From: Fodinibius sp036381435
GTDB taxonomy: Bacteria > Bacteroidota > Rhodothermia > Balneolales > Balneolaceae
Assembly (NCBI GenBank): GCA_036381435.1
Contig: DASVCW010000019.1
Coordinates: 46,193 to 110,192, forward strand
Direction: 5' to 3'
DNA: 64,000 nt
Below are positions 60,568 to 64,000 of the stretch, one piece after another. How positions within the stretch are numbered: position 1 is the stretch's first letter; the number at the start of each line of letters is the position of its first letter. A program made the position numbers and the translations under genes. The notes beneath the pieces were generated by a model. It had not been told where the DNA came from. It saw only the letters and a list, made by a program, of their open reading frames with translations, and searched no databases.

Positions 60568-62046
60568 ATGCAAAACTCCTCACCTTTCGACCGCATTTCA
60601 CGTCAGGGCCTAACTTATGATGATGTTCTTCTGGTGCCCGCTTATTCCCAAACCCTGCCCCGCGATGTTGATACAAGCGTAACTCTCGCTCCAAACCTCA
60701 AACTCAATGTACCCATTCTCAGTTCAGCAATGGACACTGTTTCTGAATATCGTTTGGCCATTGCACTGGCACGAGAAGGCGGAATCGCGATGCTGCACAA
60801 AAATATGTCGATTGAAGAGCAAGCCGATCAGGTTCGCATGGTGAAGCGAAGTGAAAGCGGCATGATTGTGGATCCCGTTACGCTGGGCAAAAATTCAACT
60901 GTCCGTGAGGCCCGGTCATTGATGAAAAAGCATAAGATAGGCGGAATTCCCATTGTTGAAGACGGAAATACCTTAATCGGCATTGTCACCAATCGTGATC
61001 TTCGCTTCGAGCACTATGTGGATAAGAAGCTCAGTACCATCATGACCACTGATAATCTGATCACCGCGCGCGAGGGAACCACTCTTGAAGAAGCCGAAAA
61101 ACTGCTCCAGGAGCACAAGGTTGAAAAGCTTCCGATTGTTGACGGAAATAACAAGTTGGTAGGACTTATAACCTTCAAGGATATTGAAAAGAAGAGAAAT
61201 TTCCCCAACGCTTGTAAAGATGATATGGGCCGGTTACGAGTAGGTGCAGCTGTGGGCGTTACGCCCGATACGATGGACCGCGTCGAAGCTCTTAAAGCTT
61301 CAAGCGTAGATGCCATCACCATTGATACGGCACATGGACATTCTGCGGGTGTGCTGGACATGGTCAGGAAAATTAAAGAAACTCATCCCGAACTGGTTTT
61401 AATTGCGGGAAATATTGCCACAAAAGGGGCTGCTGAAGCACTGGTTGATGCAGGTGCCGACGTGCTGAAAGTAGGCGTAGGACCGGGTTCTATCTGTACA
61501 ACCCGTGTTGTAACGGGTATAGGGGTTCCGCAGCTTAGCGCGGTGATGGAGGTTGCGGAATATGCTCACGAAGCGGGAGTGGGAATCATAGCCGATGGCG
61601 GAATCAAACAAACGGGTGACATTCCTAAAGCAATCGCCGGCGGTGCTCATGCCGTAATGATGGGTTCTATGTTTGCCGGGGTTGATGAAAGTCCGGGTGA
61701 AACGATTATTTACGAATCCCGAAAGTACAAATCTTACCGCGGAATGGGCAGTATTAGTGCAATGGAGAAGGGTTCCAAAGACCGCTATTTCCAGGATGTG
61801 GAAGATAATATCAACAAGTTAGTGCCAGAAGGTATTGAAGGACGTGTGCCTTATAAGGGACATTTGAGCGAGGTGGTGTATCAAATGGTGGGAGGTTTGA
61901 GAGCGGCAATGGGTTACACCGGTGCTGCCAGAATAGAAGATCTGCAAAAAGCGGAATTTGTGAAAATTTCTGCCGCCGCTTACCGCGAAAGCCACCCGCA
62001 TACCGTTCAAATCACCAAAGAAGCACCGAATTATTCTGTAGGGTAG
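60568..62046 (+). CDS. guaB: IMP dehydrogenase
   Basis: Oxidises IMP to XMP, the rate-limiting step of guanine nucleotide synthesis. From the ATG at 60568 the protein has about 492 residues. Motifs: LTYDDVLLVPAYS, two CBS domains (about 95-210), GNIATKGAAEALVDAGADVLKVGVGPGSICTTRVVTGIG with the catalytic Cys, ADGGIKQTGDIPKAIAGGA, and the flap YRGMGS. The track-length frame could begin at a TTG at 60550, but ATG with the QNSSPFDRISRQG start is more natural. Confidence 0.96.
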   Translation: MQNSSPFDRISRQGLTYDDVLLVPAYSQTLPRDVDTSVTLAPNLKLNVPILSSAMDTVSEYRLAIALAREGGIAMLHKNMSIEEQADQVRMVKRSESGMIVDPVTLGKNSTVREARSLMKKHKIGGIPIVEDGNTLIGIVTNRDLRFEHYVDKKLSTIMTTDNLITAREGTTLEEAEKLLQEHKVEKLPIVDGNNKLVGLITFKDIEKKRNFPNACKDDMGRLRVGAAVGVTPDTMDRVEALKASSVDAITIDTAHGHSAGVLDMVRKIKETHPELVLIAGNIATKGAAEALVDAGADVLKVGVGPGSICTTRVVTGIGVPQLSAVMEVAEYAHEAGVGIIADGGIKQTGDIPKAIAGGAHAVMMGSMFAGVDESPGETIIYESRKYKSYRGMGSISAMEKGSKDRYFQDVEDNINKLVPEGIEGRVPYKGHLSEVVYQMVGGLRAAMGYTGAARIEDLQKAEFVKISAAAYRESHPHTVQITKEAPNYSVG

Positions 62047-62346
62047 AGAAGACAAAATTTTAATACATCTTCAGACAAAATGCTATAGTTGTCTTGTTTT
62101 CTTGGAGATTTTATAAAAGTTATCCTCTCAGTAATTGTCTGATTTTTCCTTTTATTTTTCGTCACTTCTCCTGCCTAAGAATGGTATATACGATGCTACC
62201 GAGCTTCGAGAGAAGAATTTGAACTGGAATGAACCATTACAAATCAGTTTGAAATTTTAGAAGAAGGAAAAACGAAGCTGCTCAATCCATGAGTCAGTTT
62301 CCAAAGCCATTGTAGAAAAAGATTTTATACTAGGCTATCATAAATA
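62047..62346. other. 300-bp gap without a recognisable gene
   Basis: The stretch after guaB is AT-rich with stop codons in all frames. Fragments on the plus strand such as EWYIRCYRASREEFELE could be relics of a lost gene, but nothing is recognisable. Confidence 0.3.
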
Positions 62347-62721
62347 CTATAAAGGGTTAATATTATAATTTTGATCTACAAAAAGTACTGAATCAGTAGT
62401 AACATTTGCACTAATATTACTATGATATCCTGGCTCAAGATAAACATTTAAAATTAAACGTTTACCTTGAGCTTGTGAAAGTTCAATATGTGATTCACCA
62501 GTAACAGCAACTTGTACGGATTTTGAAGCATTTGCCGGTATATTTCCTAAAGAATATGTACCTCCGGTAACATGTAATATTACAGAATACATCGTTTCAG
62601 TTCCCTTATTATGTATAGTAACAGATACCTTCTCAGAGTTACATGCGGATAAGTTGTGTAAGCTTACAGTTTGGCTATTGCAAGAAACTATTAAGAAAAG
62701 AGTCAATAAAAAGGCTTTCAT
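62347..62721 (-). CDS. Small lipoprotein (paralogue-like start, possible immunity protein)
   Basis: 124 residues: a signal MKAFLLTLFLIVSC ends in a lipobox Cys at about residue 14. The mature part is beta-rich (SEKVSVTIHNKGTETMYSVILHVTGGTYSLGNIPANASKSVQVAV), like a small Ig-type or CARDB-like fold. The first 14 residues match the lipoprotein at 63401-63793 at all but one position. It follows the decayed metallopeptidase remnant directly, in the place an immunity gene would have. Confidence 0.55.
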   Translation of the reverse strand: MKAFLLTLFLIVSCNSQTVSLHNLSACNSEKVSVTIHNKGTETMYSVILHVTGGTYSLGNIPANASKSVQVAVTGESHIELSQAQGKRLILNVYLEPGYHSNISANVTTDSVLFVDQNYNINPL

Positions 62722-62722
62722 A

Positions 62723-62880
62723 TTATTAATAATCTATGTTTCTCAATAATATTTCTAATGCGTTTGTCCATCTTGTCCATAGGTATCTTCTTCAAAAGCA
62801 TCACCTTCTGCGAAAATTTCCATCATCAAGGTCAGCATAATGAACAAATTCATGAAGAATAATTACTTTCATGACAGAAA
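62723..62880 (-). pseudogene. Decayed copy of the metallopeptidase-like C-terminus
   Basis: The sequence matches the end of the 63798-64000 gene: I-L-H-E-F-V-H-Y-A-D, then E-G-D-A-F-E-E-D-T-Y-G-Q-D, then W-T-N-A-L-E-I-L-L-R-N with small insertions and deletions, including a 7-base loss. It can no longer be read through. HExxH is still visible. Confidence 0.7.
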
Positions 62881-62968
62881 GAAAAGGCCTGATAGGAACT
62901 TCTTCAGTGGTAAACTTCTAAACCAAAGTACAGAAATTTCCACTGCAAGTAACTGACTCAAAAGTGTT

Positions 62969-63379
62969 TTATTCTAAAGGACGCCTTACAAACATTATAT
63001 TTGAAGACAATTTTTTAAGGGACTTTCCTTCTTTTTTAAAGTTAGCTTTATAAATGACGTTTTTATGGAGCAGATTCATCTCTATAGAAATAGTACTGTC
63101 AGTTACTTCGTAAGAAGTAAATTTCAATACTTTTAATTGTTTAGAATTAGTTGGATTTACAATTTTAATTTTTTTTTCTCCCAGATCTATTTCCGTTCCT
63201 AGTTCCCAAATAGAATATTTGTTAGCTAAAAGAGGAATGGTTTCCATACCATCAAATAAATCATTAGTAGATGGCTCGTTGATAACATGCGTAAGAATCA
63301 TTTTCTGGTAGTGAACATCTTGAGAACAAGAACCAAGAAAACATAAAATGGTAAGATAAGTTAAAATCTTTTTCATCAT
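62969..63379 (-). CDS. Small lipoprotein of unknown function
   Basis: 136 residues with a lipobox LGSC near residue 18, then a mostly beta-stranded mature part (IPLLANKYSIWELGTEIDLGEKKIKIVN). Its layout resembles that of the neighbouring 63401-63793 protein (a leucine pair before a Tyr, a central IVN, and a closing Lys/Gly-rich strand). That is suggestive of distant paralogy only. Base composition is AT-rich compared with the rest of the window. Confidence 0.5.
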   Translation of the reverse strand: MMKKILTYLTILCFLGSCSQDVHYQKMILTHVINEPSTNDLFDGMETIPLLANKYSIWELGTEIDLGEKKIKIVNPTNSKQLKVLKFTSYEVTDSTISIEMNLLHKNVIYKANFKKEGKSLKKLSSNIMFVRRPLE

Positions 63380-63400
63380 TACCTTTAAGAAAAAAATTCT

Positions 63401-63793
63401 TTAAAACTCCAGGTAACTAATATTTTTTACCTTCCATTCTCCATTTATTTCTTTCAATGTACCATATATTTCCGTCCCTTCAATTTTATAGTAAATAGCA
63501 AATTTAGCTTCATCTTCTTTAATATCCAATTTTACAATCTCTAAATAGTTCCTATTTGTTCCCGAAGTGTCATTAACAATAACAACTTTATATTCCAATT
63601 CAGTCAGCTTTAGATTCTCATCTAAATACTCATTATCTAACAGATAGAGGGGGGTTCGGCTATCTAATTCTAAATGAAAAAATTTTTTCATTTTGGGATT
63701 CTTTAATATTGTTTGAAGTACAGCATTTTCCTTAGTCGTTTGGCTACTACTACAAGAAACTATTAAGAAAAGAGTTAATAAAAAGGTTTTCAT
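63401..63793 (-). CDS. Small lipoprotein, candidate immunity protein
   Basis: 130 residues. The signal MKTFLLTLFLIVSC has a lipobox and is nearly identical to the one at 62721. The mature part (LELDSRTPLYLLDNEYL..LTELEYKVVIVND..WKVKNISYLEF) is beta-rich, of the size of many immunity proteins. It starts four bases after the stop of the metallopeptidase-like toxin-type gene on the same strand. The pairing is inference. Confidence 0.55.
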   Translation of the reverse strand: MKTFLLTLFLIVSCSSSQTTKENAVLQTILKNPKMKKFFHLELDSRTPLYLLDNEYLDENLKLTELEYKVVIVNDTSGTNRNYLEIVKLDIKEDEAKFAIYYKIEGTEIYGTLKEINGEWKVKNISYLEF

Positions 63794-63797
63794 ATTA

Positions 63798-64000
63798 CTA
63801 ATAATCTGTGTTTCTCAATAATATTTCTAATGCATTTGTCCAAGTAACATCTTGTCCATAAGCATCTTCTTCAAATAAGTTTCCTTCTTCACCTGGATAA
63901 TCTGTTCCATCAGCAAAATCTCCATAATGAACAAATTCATGAAGAATAGTTGTCCCTATCCAAAAAGAGAAGGAATCGCCCATTAAAGTTCCGGGATAAG
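63798..64000 (-). CDS. Metallopeptidase-like C-terminus (likely toxin-type), cut by the window edge
   Basis: Only the last 67 residues are in the window; the frame is open to the right edge (YPGTLMGDSFSFWIG precedes). The motif TTILHEFVHYGD is a zinc-protease HExxH, followed by GTDYPGEEGNLFEEDAYGQD. This HExxH plus GxxFEExAYG arrangement is like C-terminal toxin domains of RHS-type and other polymorphic toxins in Bacteroidota. The upstream part should tell. The downstream lipoprotein starts after four bases. Confidence 0.6.
   Translation of the reverse strand, partial: YPGTLMGDSFSFWIGTTILHEFVHYGDFADGTDYPGEEGNLFEEDAYGQDVTWTNALEILLRNTDY

Overview
The window reads as a chromosome segment of a free-living, probably marine, Bacteroidota/Balneolota-type Gram-negative bacterium. 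I infer this from gene content and did not search any database. The pointers are a T9SS plug-like lipoprotein, an OstA-like/LptC pair, a TamB protein, a small Hc1-type histone-like protein, a 30-residue COX24/mS38-like ribosomal peptide, an EF-G-like paralogue, TAnnTTTG-type promoter boxes, few Shine-Dalgarno sites, and many short hairpin repeats between genes. Most of the 64 kb is ordinary housekeeping sequence.

Layout. 0-2.2 kb: end of a CcmF-like haem lyase and truA. 2.2-3.4 kb: a small accessory island with two C-rich inverted-repeat elements, a decayed copy of the truA 3' end, and a GIY-YIG nuclease gene between an intact tRNA-Asn and a partial duplicate of that tRNA. 3.5-21 kb: a DksA-like protein without zinc cysteines, a histone-like protein, a two-domain cytidine deaminase, a GH3-beta-lactamase fusion lipoprotein, a penicillin-acylase-family protein, a hydroxyacyl-CoA dehydrogenase, threonine aldolase, Tex, and an M1-peptidase-like protein that has lost its zinc site. 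21-29 kb: an ABC-2 exporter, a DUF559 nuclease gene between inverted C-rich repeats, glgA/glgC, a PolB-like exonuclease and asparaginase. 29-35.3 kb: EF-G-like protein, OstA-like/LptC, Upp, HU and the COX24-like peptide. 35.4-54.7 kb: NFACT protein, aroK-aroB, tamB, rnr, a peptidase-propeller-barrel protein, T9SS plug, dapF, holB, ccmB. 54.8-62 kb: a PtsN-like EIIA, a PBP4-type peptidase, an NtrC-type regulator, folD, small unknowns and guaB. 62.3-64 kb: AT-rich, with small lipoproteins and one intact plus one decayed metallopeptidase-like C-terminus. This resembles the tail of a polymorphic toxin-immunity locus.

How the genes work together. The clearest functional sets are LPS transport (OstA-like plus LptC, translationally coupled), glycogen synthesis (glgA-glgC), the shikimate pathway (aroK-aroB, overlapping), cell-envelope biogenesis and recycling (TamB, GH3-beta-lactamase, PBP4-like, barrel protease, T9SS plug) and nucleotide metabolism (upp, guaB, cdd).

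The most unusual material is the small mobile DNA. (1) The GIY-YIG gene is bracketed by a 73-bp perfect direct repeat made of the tRNA-Asn 3' part plus its terminator. (2) A C-rich element sits between the functional truA 3' end and a diverged second copy of it. (3) A C-rich inverted-repeat family flanks a DUF559 nuclease gene and also occurs as short gene-less pairs. (4) Very short palindromes are nested inside the loops of other hairpins. Both nuclease-linked cases at truA and tRNA-Asn show a duplicated host-gene 3' end, which could reflect one shared insertion route that restores the host gene.
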